From contig JAFMSR010000019.1 in NCBI GenBank assembly GCA_022818135.1, positions 35,523,723 to 35,587,722 of the forward strand: 64,000 nt of DNA, read 5' to 3'. The stretch is from Saxidomus purpurata. Its lineage: Eukaryota > Mollusca > Bivalvia > Venerida > Veneridae. Shown piece by piece: positions 34,912-47,866 of this stretch. The notes beneath the pieces were generated by a model that saw only the letters and a list, made by a program, of their open reading frames with translations, was not told the DNA's origin and did no database searches. The position numbers and the translations under genes are program-made. How positions within the stretch are numbered: position 1 is the first letter of the stretch; the number at the start of each line of letters is the position of its first letter.

Positions 34912-36939
34912 GTTGTCTCCCTTTCTGTTTAAGATATACAAATAGAACAAACCCTCCGACTTGTCATTATGATGTTTTCCCAGAGAAAAAATGAGTCCAA
35001 AATGTCTATGCGTATTTGCTTTCGTATGTATAGTACGGTCTCAATTCCTGCTTTGCACTGAAGGATTCCGATATATTTTGGCAAAATGTCATGTGTAAAA
35101 CAAAAGGTTTCCGATTCAAGGTCACACGATCGCTGTTTCAATAGGTCCTATCCATGCTATACTGTCCGGACTGTAACTTCTTTTTGCGCGTAAGATACCA
35201 AGATTGGCCAAAGACTAACTATTATTAAATGACAAATGTAATACTTACAATGAAAGTTCATATAAATGAAATAGACCATTCTTGCGTTATCTATAATCAC
35301 TCGTAGGTCATGGCGTTTAAAGCTGTTCGATCTCCGATTTTTATGAAAAAATGAAGTACTTCAAACTCTCTGAAAATAAAATTATATTTTAGAACGAAAA
35401 GTCAAATAAAAAGGCTCCAGCATAAATACCTGCTAAGTATATCTGTAAAATTGAAACTATACGCTACCAAATAATAAAGCGTTACAAACGCCTTTGAACA
35501 TCCTAGTATAACCATATAGTGTAGCGGTGCCGTTAAGCCAAACCCATTAACATTTCCAATTGATTTTTGAAAGTCGCTACCTAGATTTTTACTTATGTTG
35601 GCGATTTTACCCATTTGTTTTACGTTTTATGTATATCATTTGTGAGTAATTGAATTTTTCCACCCGAATCTTTGAACGAGCAGCTTTAAAAATAAGAAAT
35701 ATCTTTTAAAAAGTTAAACGGCGTTCATGAAATTTGTTTTTCCTCAGATATGCATGCGGTTACAACTCAGAAATATTATTATACAAAGTCATGCAGGTCA
35801 ATAACGGGGACACACCATTAAAATACCAGAGTTTATATGTCTATAGTAAACTGATACTTTCTCCATTAAATTAATAACCAAAATATTTTCTGCAACCAAC
35901 TACCGGTATTTCGTGTATTCTAGCATAAATTATTGAGCAAACATTAATGCCTTCTATCAAATAAAATGATAAACATACAATCTATGATCATAGTAATTCA
36001 TAATATGTGGACGTCATTGAACGTTTAACAGAGATACTTGTTACGTTCTATGGTTTTTTTCTTCTCCAAGCAAAATTTATTTTCCACACATAACACTTTT
36101 TAGGCCTGTATCTGTTGAAAAAAGTCAATGCTCAAAACACTGTGACAGGATATTTGATCACTGTTTCGTTTCAACAAATTAAGGTATAAAACGTGTTTTT
36201 GTGTCGTAAACAAATGTTTTGGGAGGCAAAATCATTGATCTTAACCAATAACTTTGGTTTAAAGCTGTTAGTACGCAATGTCATGTTTGTAGCCTTCTAT
36301 TGATTGAAACACTATTTCTTATAAATTAATGTACAAAGATCACTTTTACTAGCGGGTGTAATATTTTGGCTATAGTGGCGGTCACCTTTTTTGCGCCAAA
36401 TTTAAACACCGTCATTATGAATTACCGTATTTATTAGCTACCGCTAAAAATTGAATAATGTTAAACTGTAAAACTGTGAAATTGCTTATGTATTAAGTCT
36501 GTAATGATGCCGGAACTTTTAACAACGTATAATTTATGTTAATCTTTTAAAATTGACTATCTTTCCTCCTTTGTAACAACCACTAAATCATTGAGTCAAT
36601 CCACTCCACAGAGCTATTTGAGACAGACATTACTTATCACAGACAGGTCGTAAACTGAAAGTGAAAAATCAGCTATATTCCAACAGTATTTAAGACGAAA
36701 TCACTGAAAAATGACCCAGCAAAGCCAACAAATATCCTCTTTGTCCTATTTACAGTTTGTTCAACTTTCTGTTTCATTCAAAAAAGCAAGTTGTAGCTTC
36801 AATATTGACTCAGTATCTCCAAAACGAAAATAATTATCTCACTTATGTTGCCAAAAAGTGGGACAGCTAAGCACTGCTGCTCAAAATCTCTATATATTTC
36901 AATACTTATATTGTTTGTAGATAGGACAAACTGTAAGCC
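34912..36939. other. Intergenic and 3' flank of the mosaic gene
   Basis: AT-rich sequence. AATAAA occurs at 35375 and again near 35405. No ORF with supporting features. Confidence 0.5.
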
Positions 36940-37020
36940 GGTTATAGGTTCATATCACAGGAATAAACTAACGCTCCCTCGTAATAAATTTGCTAATTCC
37001 TGTAATATAGACCTATAGCC
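36940..37020. mobile_element. 81-bp hairpin repeat
   Basis: About 25-bp imperfect inverted arms (left GGTTATAGGTTCATATCACA; right complementary with about five differences). A third arm, GGTTATAGGTCTATATTACA, is at 22272-22291 in the mosaic gene. Confidence 0.65.
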
Positions 37021-37308
37021 GATACTATTGATCTCAATATAGTATTTCTTCAGGTAAGTAGCATACATATATTCTAAAACAATCTCACTTCATTTTACTT
37101 AATGTTAGAAATACAACACTGCATACTTACAAGTATATTGATCACAAAACTGTAGTGGAAATGAAATCTAGAAGAGACAAGAATTATGAGGTGAAGAACA
37201 CAATTCATCATATCAATACAATATGGCTACGCAATAATATAAGACAACGATAAAAAATATTCTCGTAAAATATCTGTTTTGTAGACTTTATAAAATGATA
37301 TAGAGGAT

Positions 37309-37406
37309 ATTTGTTTGTTTCAGTGAAATATACGCCACTCGTGAAAATATCAATGTTTGGTGTTCACTTGTGAAATAAAATTGATATTTCACTGAAACAA
37401 ACAAAT
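37309..37406. mobile_element. 98-bp MITE with exact 23-bp inverted repeats
   Basis: 37309-37331 (starting ATTTGTTTGTTTCAGTGAAA) and 37384-37406 are exact reverse complements. Related CAGTGAAAT/TTTCACTG words recur at 39770-39860, so a larger composite element may span 37.3-39.86 kb. Confidence 0.75.
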
Positions 37407-37904
37407 TTTCTTTTTATTTTATGTTTTTTTTTTTGCAAAATATTCAGTAAAATTTGGAATTATAGTATTTCTTATTCCCCATGGAGAACCCCAAAATGAT
37501 TACTACCATCATTACTGAAAACGCAACAAAAGTAGTTCAAAATATTTTGATTATTTCAGATAAAAGTATTTAAGAAGTCATTTCAATCTTTATCATACAG
37601 CGAAAATGAAACATCAATTCATTAGATATAGGCCTAAATTGATTTTTTTTACTAAATAAGTCTGCACTTCGTCACACCATGAATCGTGGCGTAACAATCA
37701 ATCAGCTGTTCATTCATTAAAAAATGCTCGGTCCAGGGCTGACCTAAGTGCAAAATTTGTCACAATTTAATGCATTTGTGAATAATGAGCGATTGTAGAG
37801 GTAGTTTTCCACTTTTTATAGGTGGCTTATAGGTTTCAGACCATGATCATACAAGTATTAAGAAATTACTGTGAAAATTGGATGGTGGTGGAAAAAAGTG
37901 AGAA

Positions 37905-38010
37905 TCAACTTTTTCTCAAATTTTTATTCAAAATTGCTATAGATGGATAGAAAATGATCTAACTAAGAAAATGAATACCAACAACCCTATGTTTATTTAA
38001 AAAATAAACA
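37905..38010 (+). repeat. Dispersed repeat copy (CTATAGATGGATAG family)
   Basis: Shares AATCAACTTTTTCTC, CTATAGATGGATAG and AAGAAAATGAATACCAACAA with copies at about 51165-51300 and 52035-52165. No coding content. Confidence 0.7.
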
Positions 38011-38180
38011 TTTCATAGCCATTTTTCAATTTTATTTATAATGTTCTATCACCGATAAATTAGGGGAAATTGTATCTCATAGATGAGAAATTGGATAAAG
38101 CTAAGTATTTTAACGTAATTAATCACTCACTGTTAATCATGTGTATGATACATTTGTATGTAGGGTTAACGCACGTTTTT

Positions 38181-38285
38181 TCGTGTTATAACATCTGCAG
38201 AATCCCGAGGGATGGTTGTTGCCTGAGCCCGTTACGGCGAGGGCACCAACATGTCACGAGGGTTTCTGCAGGTGTTATAACACGA
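38181..38285. mobile_element. 105-bp hairpin adjoining a tandem-unit element
   Basis: 22-bp arms (TCGTGTTATAACATCTGCAG...) with one mismatch. The interior contains CCTGAGCCCGTTACGGCGAG. It directly abuts the element at 38286. Confidence 0.7.
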
Positions 38286-39357
38286 AACAAGAGCTGTCCC
38301 TCACAAGTGACGAATGCCCCCGAAAGAGGTGCCTCACAGTCTGTGTCCTCTCCATGTGCTCAATAAATGTGCTATGTAATTTTAAAATCCTTCCATGCAT
38401 GACAGAGTAATCATGCATACAGTATTCCATTACTTTAAACACTAAGTGTGACCTTGACCTTTGAGGTAGGGACTTGGGTCTTGCCTGGACACACCCGCTT
38501 GATGTGCTAGACATTTTTGCCAAGTTATTTTAAAATCCTTCAAAGCATAATAAAGTTATAGTCCGGACACAAATGTATGCATATATACAGGATTTCATTA
38601 CCTATAAATTCTAAGTGTGACCTTGACCTTTGTGGTAGGGATGTGGGTCTTGCACGCGACACGTCGTCTTGATGTGCTAGACATTTGTGCCAAATTATTT
38701 TAAAATCCTTCAAAGCATGACAAAATTACAGTCCGGACACGAATGCGTGCATATATGCATATATAGAGGAATCCATTACCTTCAAACTCTAAGTGTGACC
38801 TTGACCTTTGAGGTAGGGACGTGGGTCTTGCACGCGACACGTCGTCTTGATGTGCTAGACATTTGTGCCAAGTTATTTTAAAATCCTTCAATGCATGACA
38901 AAGTTACAGTCCGGACACGAATGTGTGCATATATGCATATATAGAGGAATCCATTACCTTCAAACTCTAAGTATGACCTTGACCTTTGAGCTAGGGACGT
39001 GGGTCTTGCACGCGACACGTCGTCTTGATGTGCTAGACATGTGTGCCTAGTTATTTTAAAATCCTTCAATGCATGACAAAGTTACAGTCCGGACACGATG
39101 TGTGCATATATAGAGGATTCCATAACCTTCATACTCCAAGTGTGACCTTCACCTTTGAGGTAGGGATGTGGGTCTTGCACGCGACACGTCGTCTTGATGT
39201 GCTAGACATGTGTGCCAAGTTATTTTAAAATCCTTCAATGCATGACAGAGTTACAGTCCGGACACGAATTTGTAAGTGGGGACGCACGGACGGACGGACA
39301 GACGGACAGACGGACAGACGGTGCGATTTTAATATGCCTCCCTTCGGGGGCATAAAA
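38286..39357 (+). mobile_element. Tandem-unit element, family 2 (about 6 units)
   Basis: Begins ACAAGAGCTGTCCCTCACAA and carries ATGCCCCCGAA at 38314-38324 with exact reverse complement TTCGGGGGCAT at 39343-39353. Interior units of ~165 bp share GTGACCTTGACCTTTGAGGT, CGTCTTGATGTGCTAGACAT and GTTACAGTCCGGACACGAA. The right end is a (GGAC/GACG)n run. It shares the head word and layout of family 1. Confidence 0.85.
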
Positions 39358-41144
39358 ACGTTCGTTAACGCTATTCTAGCATGAATAGCATAACAAATCA
39401 TAAAAATAAAAATGAAAAGCTCTTACTGGTACGACGTTCAATAATGCGCGGGACAACGTCCGTGTTGTTTACGTCATATTTATGACGTCACCAGCGGTTT
39501 TTAAGCCCGGCACTGTTGACGCCGTACATGATGTAAGACTTGGGAGACAGGTCCATTGTTTACAATGGCCCTGTACTGCGCATAAATGAAAACGGGTTAT
39601 AACGGCGCGTGAATCTCCCCGTTAACACACGTTTTTTCTCCTGTTAAAACACCGGCAAAATGGGCAACAATAGCACATTTTATGCTAGAATGGAGGATGA
39701 GCTGGAGATCCTGGGTGTGAAAATATGGGACTTTTGTTTAGAATGTGGTTAAAAAGTAGTTCGGCAAAAACAGTGAAAATAAAAATGATATTTTCACTGC
39801 TTTGAAACAGTGAAATACCAATTTTATTTCACCGATATATTTCAGTATTTCACTGAAAAGCATAAAATAAAGAACACTATATTGCTTTAAACATTCATTT
39901 TCTTTTATATTTTAAGAGACAAATTAAAAATTATTACAAAACGTTCATGACATTTTTGACATTATAATTGTAATTTGATACTATTTATTCCATTATTACC
40001 ACGCATGCGTGCATGTTTAATATTGACACGATATATACCACAGAATAATTCATCTGTTTGTTCGAAGTGTGTTTTCACTTTTTCTTACAGCTGACTAAAA
40101 TACACACATACATGTAGTGACCCATGATTGCACTATGTCACTCACCTGCGTACCTAGTTACTAGAGTTATTGCCCGAAATACAAAGTTACTGCCTTTAGT
40201 ACAAAATGTATGTCTAATATACAAAATGATTGCCTTAGGACATTTGTTACTGTCAGAAGTACAATTCTCATTGCCTTAAATTTCAAACGTGATTCAACTC
40301 TACCAAACATGTTTGTATTTTAGTTATTTCTTTACAAAAACTTTAATTACCGTTTAAGAACAGATAGACATCATGACTACGTTATGAATTGATATTGTTT
40401 AATACCTTAATTTAAATCAACACTTATTTTTTCCATTTATAAATTGTAAGAAATATTACAATTTACATCGATACATTGGTTAGTATTACATCCGGTTTTA
40501 TTTTTTATTAGCTGTTTAAAGCAATAATTTAATATTTGTCATTTACATATGTCACTTCTGAAATGTACATGAAACAAATCAAGACTTCAAGCAAAAGTAA
40601 AATAATTTTATAGCCAATTCAATGTTCGTTTAAGAAAAACACAAACTATTTATTTTTGTTTTGTGCAACATATGGTATATTTCGTTACATTTGACACCAT
40701 GTACACTTTTACCGTAGCGCATAGTTATATTCGTTGAAAATCAGTTTTACTCAGAATGTGTAAGTATTACTCAAGTATTAAAGGAATTTGTACAAGACAC
40801 TTTAGCATACATTGCATGTATATAAAGTACAACTCAACTTGTTCATAGAACAAGGATTAGCTGTATAAAGCCAACCAGAATTTACAAGTGTTTCAAAGTA
40901 AATTACATTTTACTATTACGAGGAATAAAGGCAATTTCTAAAACTAACTAAACTATAATAATATTTGGTCACAATTTGTTTGCTTATAAAACAAAACGGG
41001 CCGTATATTTCACTCAATTGCAGTGTATAAACGACTTAAGCAATTGCTTGGTGAATGTCAAAAATTATTGTTATTTAATTATAAAATGTAGACTTATTTT
41101 ACTAAACTAGATTTAATCTCTTCGCAGACCCCTTGTTATCTCTT

Positions 41145-41240
41145 GTTACAGTACGGTATGGTATTGTATGGTATGTTATGGTACGGCGCGGTGCGGCGCG
41201 GTACGGCGCGGCGTGGCACGGCATGGTTCAGCACAATGCA
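41145..41240 (+). repeat. GGTAC/GGTAT/GGCGC pentamer-like repeat
   Basis: ACGGTATGG, GTATGGTATG and TACGGCGCGG words cycle with a 5-bp periodicity and a local GC peak. Confidence 0.75.
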
Positions 41241-41592
41241 ATACAATGACAAAATATTGTAATAACTAAGTATTAAATGGGAATTGTAAAATTGTTCGTT
41301 TTAAATTTTACTCGCACAACTGGAAACTGTTACAGTCATAGCCATTGCAGTAACTATATTGCGTAATATAATGTATTTTCTCACATGTCCACCAAATTTA
41401 GCATGAAAAGTAGAACAACAGATCTACTTATAGCTGTTTTGCGAAAAGCATCGCAAGATATTACCAGAATAGGGTTATTGCCTTCAATAGACTTGATCAA
41501 TATAGCGGTAATCGATACTTCTGTTGCAACATTCAACTGCATTATATTGACTGTTGCAATGTGTTAACAGAAAACATAAACTTGCGTCCCAT

Positions 41593-41744
41593 TCTCACAC
41601 CATGTAAACTTAAGTGGTGATACAAGGTCCCAACAGTAACCCTGATATGTGTTCCTCTACGAGCTAAAAATAGCTCGTAGAGGAAAACATATTCGGGCTG
41701 CTGTTGGGACGTTGTATCACCACTTAAGTTTACAAAGTGTGAGA
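41593..41744. repeat. 152-bp fold-back, 74-bp arms, 4-nt loop
   Basis: The arms 41593-41666 and 41671-41744 pair with about eight mismatches around AAAA. The duplicated region at about 60366-60420 contains only one arm (TTCTCACACTTTGT...AAGTGGTG). Confidence 0.85.
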
Positions 41745-42901
41745 GTTCTAAAACGAAGCAACTTAAGGCAAGCAGCCTTCGATATTGTTGACCTGTTTGA
41801 TTCTTGTTATCATGTACTGTTGAGCACTGAAATAATTCAACATAATGCAGTCGGGTACTGGTTTGTCTTTTCATTTAAAAAAATATTATAAAATTCTTAT
41901 TCTGATGACGAAACTACAATATACCTCTCTACACAACACCAAAGGGAAAATCAATTTTTGTTTGTTGAGGAGAGGTTGTTGCTCTAGGGAGGTTAATTTA
42001 TTCAGATATAACTGCTTTGGGAAATGAAACGTCTGTCTTCGTAGAGAGGTTTTTGCTCTTCGGAGGTGTTGTTTAGAGATGTTGGACTGTATATTATAAC
42101 ATAATGCTGATAATTTTCCATTCTTATTTTCATTTTTCAAAACTTTCAATCTTGCGGACCTACTTAAACTACTCCTATCTCGTTACAAATGTGTTTATCA
42201 TATCTTCGATTTCTCGTCAGCATACTGTTACTGTTGCATTTCACATAGCACATATAAAAGACGATGTTGTCAATGTACTTTTCAACAAATTTATCAGAGC
42301 TTGAACCATCTTTGCCCTCGAGCTAAAATAAAATTAGTATAACCTTGGGTATAATCCATCGCCCTAGTTAAAAAATTTATGTTCTTATGCGTGAAAGTTA
42401 ATAATTTACACACCCTGCGCAAGGTAAGTGAATATTTCTCAAACCTCTACGCTTACTTAATTAAAATTGACTGCAGATTTTCTTTTTTCTTAAAAGTTTT
42501 GTGAAAGTTTATTTTCAAGTAAAGGTATACAACTTTGTTCAAAGAACAAGATAAACAAAATAGCTTAACAGAAAGAAATTACTGTAAGATTGAACATACG
42601 CCATACAGTGTCATAAAAATTATAGGATTCCCGATGAAAGTTCAATTTTTGAATTACATTAAAATATACAGATGAAATTTAAAATATTTCAACGGCAAAT
42701 TTTCCGATCTAATACAACTTGTTTGCGTCATGATTCTACGTTACAAGACCTTTGAATTTAAACAGGGCTGAATATCTCTTTATTGTATTATTAATTACAC
42801 CGAAAATGCTAACTAAATATTGAAAAGCCTTAAACAGAGATATATAAGTGTTTTTATGATTATGTTATCACTGTGTCTTACATATTGATTTGATACAAAG
42901 T

Positions 42902-43155
42902 CGTGGAAGATTTCAACAACTTTAGCATATATTGTTGCTTTCATCACGTGACCTCCTGTTACGTCGGACGTATTGTTCTGGAAGAATCAACAAATGTATC
43001 ATATGTTGTTGCTTAAATCAGGTGACTTCCGGATACGTCGGACGTAGTTTTCTAGAAGAATCAACGACTTCAGCATATATTGTTGTCTTAATAACGTGAC
43101 TTTCCGTGAAGCCGGACGTATTTTTCTAGAAGAATCAACGACTGTAGCATATAAG
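42902..43155 (+). promoter_or_regulatory. Three 74-bp direct repeats upstream of orphan gene exon 1
   Basis: Units at 42924-42997, 42998-43071 and 43072-43145 share CATAT.TTGTTG, ACGTGAC (TCACGTGACC in unit 1), GTCGGACGTA and AGAAGAATCAAC. Partial units flank them. The paralogue has a single unit at about 62679-62757. Position suggests a cis-regulatory or promoter element; that role is inference. Confidence 0.6.
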
Positions 43156-43256
43156 AAAATCCTGCATATGAAAATGCATTTAAAACACAATTTTATACCG
43201 CTGGCTTATATAATTCCAAGACAAAATTATGTTAATCTGGAAATGAAGTGTAAGTA

Positions 43257-43438
43257 CAGTAAACTCAGTATATAACGTATCCCAATATAGCGAAATGCAG
43301 GATATAACGAACACATATTTGGGGCCCAACTCTGTTTTCTTTATTAAATATCAAATTGTTATATGGTTGTAACATACTGCTGATATAAGGGAAACATTTG
43401 AATGGTTTAGAGGAGTTTGTTATATAACGAGTTTACTG
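43257..43438. mobile_element. MITE with ~20-bp inverted ends, shared by both paralogues
   Basis: Ends CAGTAAACTCAGTATATAAC and the near reverse complement GTTATATAACGAGTTTACTG. A diverged version precedes the paralogue exon (about 62890-63058), so insertion predates the duplication. Confidence 0.65.
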
Positions 43439-43505
43439 ATAATGTAAAATTTATGCTTATTAACTACTGCCCTTGACATATTTACAATTTTTCTGTTTTA
43501 GCAAG

Positions 43506-43658
43506 ATGATGTTTCGTTTGATGCTACTCTCGTGTGTGCTTGTTGCGAGCATGGCAAATGCGGGATCCGTGGATGACTGCAACGTTTCACCTATCAGCAA
43601 CTGCTCGCTTTACTCTTTTGTATCAGACATAGTGACACCTGAACAACTGCATAATCAG
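43506..43658 (+). CDS. Orphan gene exon 1: signal peptide
   Basis: The ATG at 43506 follows a TTTCTGTTTTAG acceptor by four bases (CAAG), so an upstream non-coding exon is likely. Encodes MMFRLMLLSCVLVASMANAG, then SVDDCN and SPISNC. Ends CAATCAG-type CAG/GTATTC in phase 0. It matches the exon at 63120 in 34 of 51 residues by eye. Confidence 0.82.
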
Positions 43659-46600
43659 GTATTCATTTATATTTTACATTTGTAACGATGAATAAGTAGA
43701 CGATTATTGATGCCACAAATGTCGCCCGACTTATAACCTAACTCACAAATCGAGCCATTCTAATAAACATGACTACATTTAGACATGTACACAGTAAACT
43801 ACGAATAAAAGGAACAAACATTTTCTGTCAATGATATTTTTCTGTTTTTATTTTATATGAAAATGTTATTTAGATAAAGCAAACTCCACGTATCAGGAAG
43901 AATGTAAATAGCCCAAGCAGTTCAATATTAGCGAAGTTTACTGTATTTTACGTATTCATGTTAAAATTAAGGGATTGTATTACAGATTTGTTTTAGCTAT
44001 TTCAGATAGAAGCTGTATTCAAATATTATTTATGTTCTCAATGGTCGTTTTCCTTGGTTGGCCAATTTTGCAATTTACAACTTATGATAATTTATGTATG
44101 ACACCGCTATCATACGTTTGGTAAATTACAAATACAACTTTTTATCGAAGATGTCATTTCATATTTAGATTGAAATGGCGATATTTATCTGAATCATATA
44201 AATTCTGACTTCAATGAATGTACGCCACATCATATATGTACCTTAAGATATCCCATAACGCAGTCCATTTCCCTGTTCACTGATGAGTAACCTTATACAT
44301 AAACAAACACACATATTTTCATTTATTAAAGTGGTGATAGGTATGATTAGGAGTCTTGGTGAGGTCTGTCTCGTGGTTCATGGGTCGGTGGCAGATTCGT
44401 CATTTTAGTTTTTTATAGTGTGCATGCTTAAAAATATTGATACTAACAACACATTGTGCGTTATGAATGACCAGTCTGTTAATATATTTGTCTGAGTACA
44501 TAAGCGCAGCGTAGATGAATAGACCAGTCTCATTCTTCAGGTTTGGTCAATTTGTTTACTGGGTTCACTTGTAAATAATCAGAAGTCAACAAAATGAGAA
44601 AGACATCAGAAAAAAATGTAAGAATATAACATCAATACAGTTTGTAAAGTCTTTCTATTTTGTACTTTTTACCAATGATAACGTTAGTACTGTCCCTTTT
44701 AATACGACAGAATGTGATGGATGTCCATTGGGTGATGATATACTACACTCACTTTGATGATAAACAGACCTCTGGGAAGTGCAATTTCAGATGGCACAAA
44801 CCGGACTCTGACAATATCGTTCGCAGAGAGTTAATGTGCTAGTAAGTTACTAGTAACTTAAAGGTTTTGTAATGTTTATATCAACAAGTCTAGTACAGTG
44901 TAATCTGATCGTTAAAGGGGCACTCCCTACATCTAGCAGATTGCATTTTCCAAACATAACTAATGTGTCAATGAATGTAATATGATAAATAGAAACAATT
45001 CTTAAGAACACCATAAATCGAAAAATGCTTCATTTTAGAACAAATAATCTGCAAAGGGACCTTCTGTGTTTTACGGTACTGCAAAATACATATAAACGCT
45101 GACTCTTCTGATAATGACTGAATGGTATAGCTTAAACTTTTATGTTAAGTAATTATACTGGCAAATATTCTATTATTTTTGCTTCTGACGTAATTTAATT
45201 TGACACCAGTTTTAGGAGGTAGTCACATTTAACAGCTTTAATAGGGTCGTTTTAAAATACGAATACATTGTCAAAAATGTACATATAGGTGCATACAGTT
45301 GGTTTACAATCGATGTAAAATTTGTCAGATAAATGCAAGTTCATATTGCATATGACTGCAGACAATTTTAATAAGTCTATAAAAGTAACTCGAGCATTGG
45401 CTTCGTATTAATCCGGTTTGGAAACCCTTTTTGTATATATCCTCGTGGGTTGTATAACCCGTGTATTTAAATTTCAGAAATAAATTATAAAATGAATGCA
45501 GAACACTCATGTATAACACACGTGCTATAATTGGCACGGTTAAATAATGGTGACGCATTTTAGGGAATTTAACTGTATATTACACTTTCTTGTTCCCCGC
45601 GCCTTTGGATGAAGTAGAAGGTAAAAGCAGTACCGATACAATCACGGGAGTGCTATATATAGCATTCATGTAAACTAGTTAATAAGAGATGTAGCAAGCC
45701 TAAATTTGCAGGTTATTGTAGAATTTTGATAGCAAGCGGCCGGATTCGATGTGTGTCCTGACTTAATCTCGTAGACAACAGTTTTCCCTTTCAGATGAGG
45801 CCGATAAGTTGATACACCATGGTAATTTTGCAGCGAAATCGACTTCTAAGTACAATGCGCTCTGGTGTGTTGCATATCTTCTATATATATTATACTAGGG
45901 TGAAAACGAGAAGGTGAAAAAAGAGTTTCAACTATTATGTTCTGTCCAAACCCCGAGTATGTGTGATTTATAACACAGGATTAGTTCCCCAAGTTGTTCG
46001 AAACTTTAACCAACGATTAAGCAAATAGTTAGTTAAGTTTTAGGGTTATATCACTATGTTTGAAATGCTTACTAGAACAATTGTTTACATTCAACAACAT
46101 AATGAGGTCAAAAAACCTTTCAAAGCAATATCAAAATAGTCCACCAGTGTTGCCCAGCAAGAATAAATTTGTCAATCAAAAGTTACTCGACGGTAAGCTT
46201 AACAGCCGGTTAAAGTTTTGAACAACCGTGTCCTGGCGTGCATATCGTCTATTTCAAGGAACACTGTCAATGACTTGTTATTTAATAAGGAGCAAGTGTT
46301 TCTGTATACTAAACTTTGTTTTTTGCAGTGTTTATGACACAGATGAGTGTGGAAGTTTCGAGCGAAGAGTAAGAAGAAAAACGGATTCCTGTGGGAGAGT
46401 AGAAGAAAACGCAGGTATCAGATATTAATTCTTCAAAAATGATAAATTCTCAACAAATTATGCTATCTCAAATATATTTAAGTTGACAAGTTATTTGAAA
46501 ACACATTCGTTATGAGGACAGATACTCTGCAAAGTTGAAACAGGATCACGCACGCAGACTTCTTGTTAGGCTGTTAAAGAACTTTCTACAGATACTTTCT

Positions 46601-47788
46601 GTTCGGCTGTAAAAGAAATTGTTTACACAGAGTTCCTGTAATGTTGTAAAATAACTGTTTACGCAGACTTCTTGTTAAGCTGTAAAATAAATTGTTATTG
46701 TTTAGAAGGATTTCCTGTTAGGAAGTCAAAAAAAGTGTTATTGTTTACGCAGACTTCCTGTTAGGCTGAAACAGAAATTGTTACACAGACTTCCTGTTAG
46801 GCTGTTAAAAAAATTGTTTACGCATACTTCCTGTTAGGCTGTAAAAGAAATTGTTTACACAGACTTGCTGTTAGGCTGTTAAAAAATTGTTTACACAGAC
46901 TTCCTGTTAGGCTGTAAAAGAAATTGTTATTGTTTACGCAGACTCTCTGTTAGGCTGTAAAAGAAATTGGTTACACGGACTTCCTGTTAGGCTGTAAAAG
47001 ACATTGTTTACGCAGACTTCCTGTTATGCTGAGAAATGAATTGTTTACACATACTTCCTGTTGGGCTGTAAAATTAATTGTTTACTCAAACTTCTTGTTA
47101 GGCGGTAAAAGAAATTGTTTACGCAGACTTCCTGTTAGGCTGTATAAGAAATTATTTTCCCAGACTTCCTGCTAGGCTGTTAAATACATTGTTTACGCAG
47201 ACTTCCTGTTAAAAAATATTTTGTTTACACAGACTCCCTGTTAGGCTGTCAAAGAGATTGTTTACTCAAAATTCCTGTTATGCTGTAAAATGAATTGTTT
47301 ATGAAAATGTATACTTTTATATACTGGAAGCATACTGCTAGTTTCTGAAAGGTCCTAACTAAGCTCTCACCAATTACTGTCTCAAAGCTTATTTGCATAT
47401 TTTAGTTAATGGCACAATGGATGCGAAGTTTTACAGTCAGGATCTTTCGCAATACTTCTGGTACGACTCGTGTTACATCTACAAGGACAACGGCGACTGT
47501 GAAGACCGCTACTTAGATCTTTTAGTGAGAAAATCTCGATATCCAGGTAAAAAGCAAAGTTATGCAGTATTCATTCTGCATCTTTTCTTTCTTTCTTTAT
47601 TTATTAATTAATTAATTAATTCATTTGTTGTTTGAATATTTTTTTCTTTTCAGAAGGCCACATTGTAAATTAGTCGCATGTTTTGTACATTTACGTAATG
47701 TATATACCTTCTATGAAAAAACATTTAATTATTTTTTTTTATTATTATAATCATTTTTATTATTATTATTTGTATTATTTTTATTATT

Positions 47789-47866
<78 letters not shown>

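Larger units (their letters stand above)
40613..43700 (+). repeat. Segmental duplication, copy A (upstream region and exon 1 of orphan gene)
   Basis: Homologous in order to 59641-63310. Both begin GCCAATTCAATGTTCGTTTA and share blocks such as GTTGCAATGTGTT.ACAGAAA, TCTGATGACGAAACTA, TTCATTTTTCAAAACTT and AATTTATCAGAGCTTGAACC, then the first coding exon. Copy differences include the fold-back at 41593-41744, an extra ~170 bp at 41920-42090, and three 74-bp units instead of one. Confidence 0.88.

Noticed and set aside
38070..39228. Several short conserved-looking frames on both strands
   Set aside because: They repeat with the ~165-bp units of the family 2 element and are not genes.
42104..42304. 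Possible coding block conserved in both duplicates
   Set aside because: The open frame in copy A is in a different frame from that in copy B, and the reverse strand has stops. Similarity is explained by the segmental duplication.
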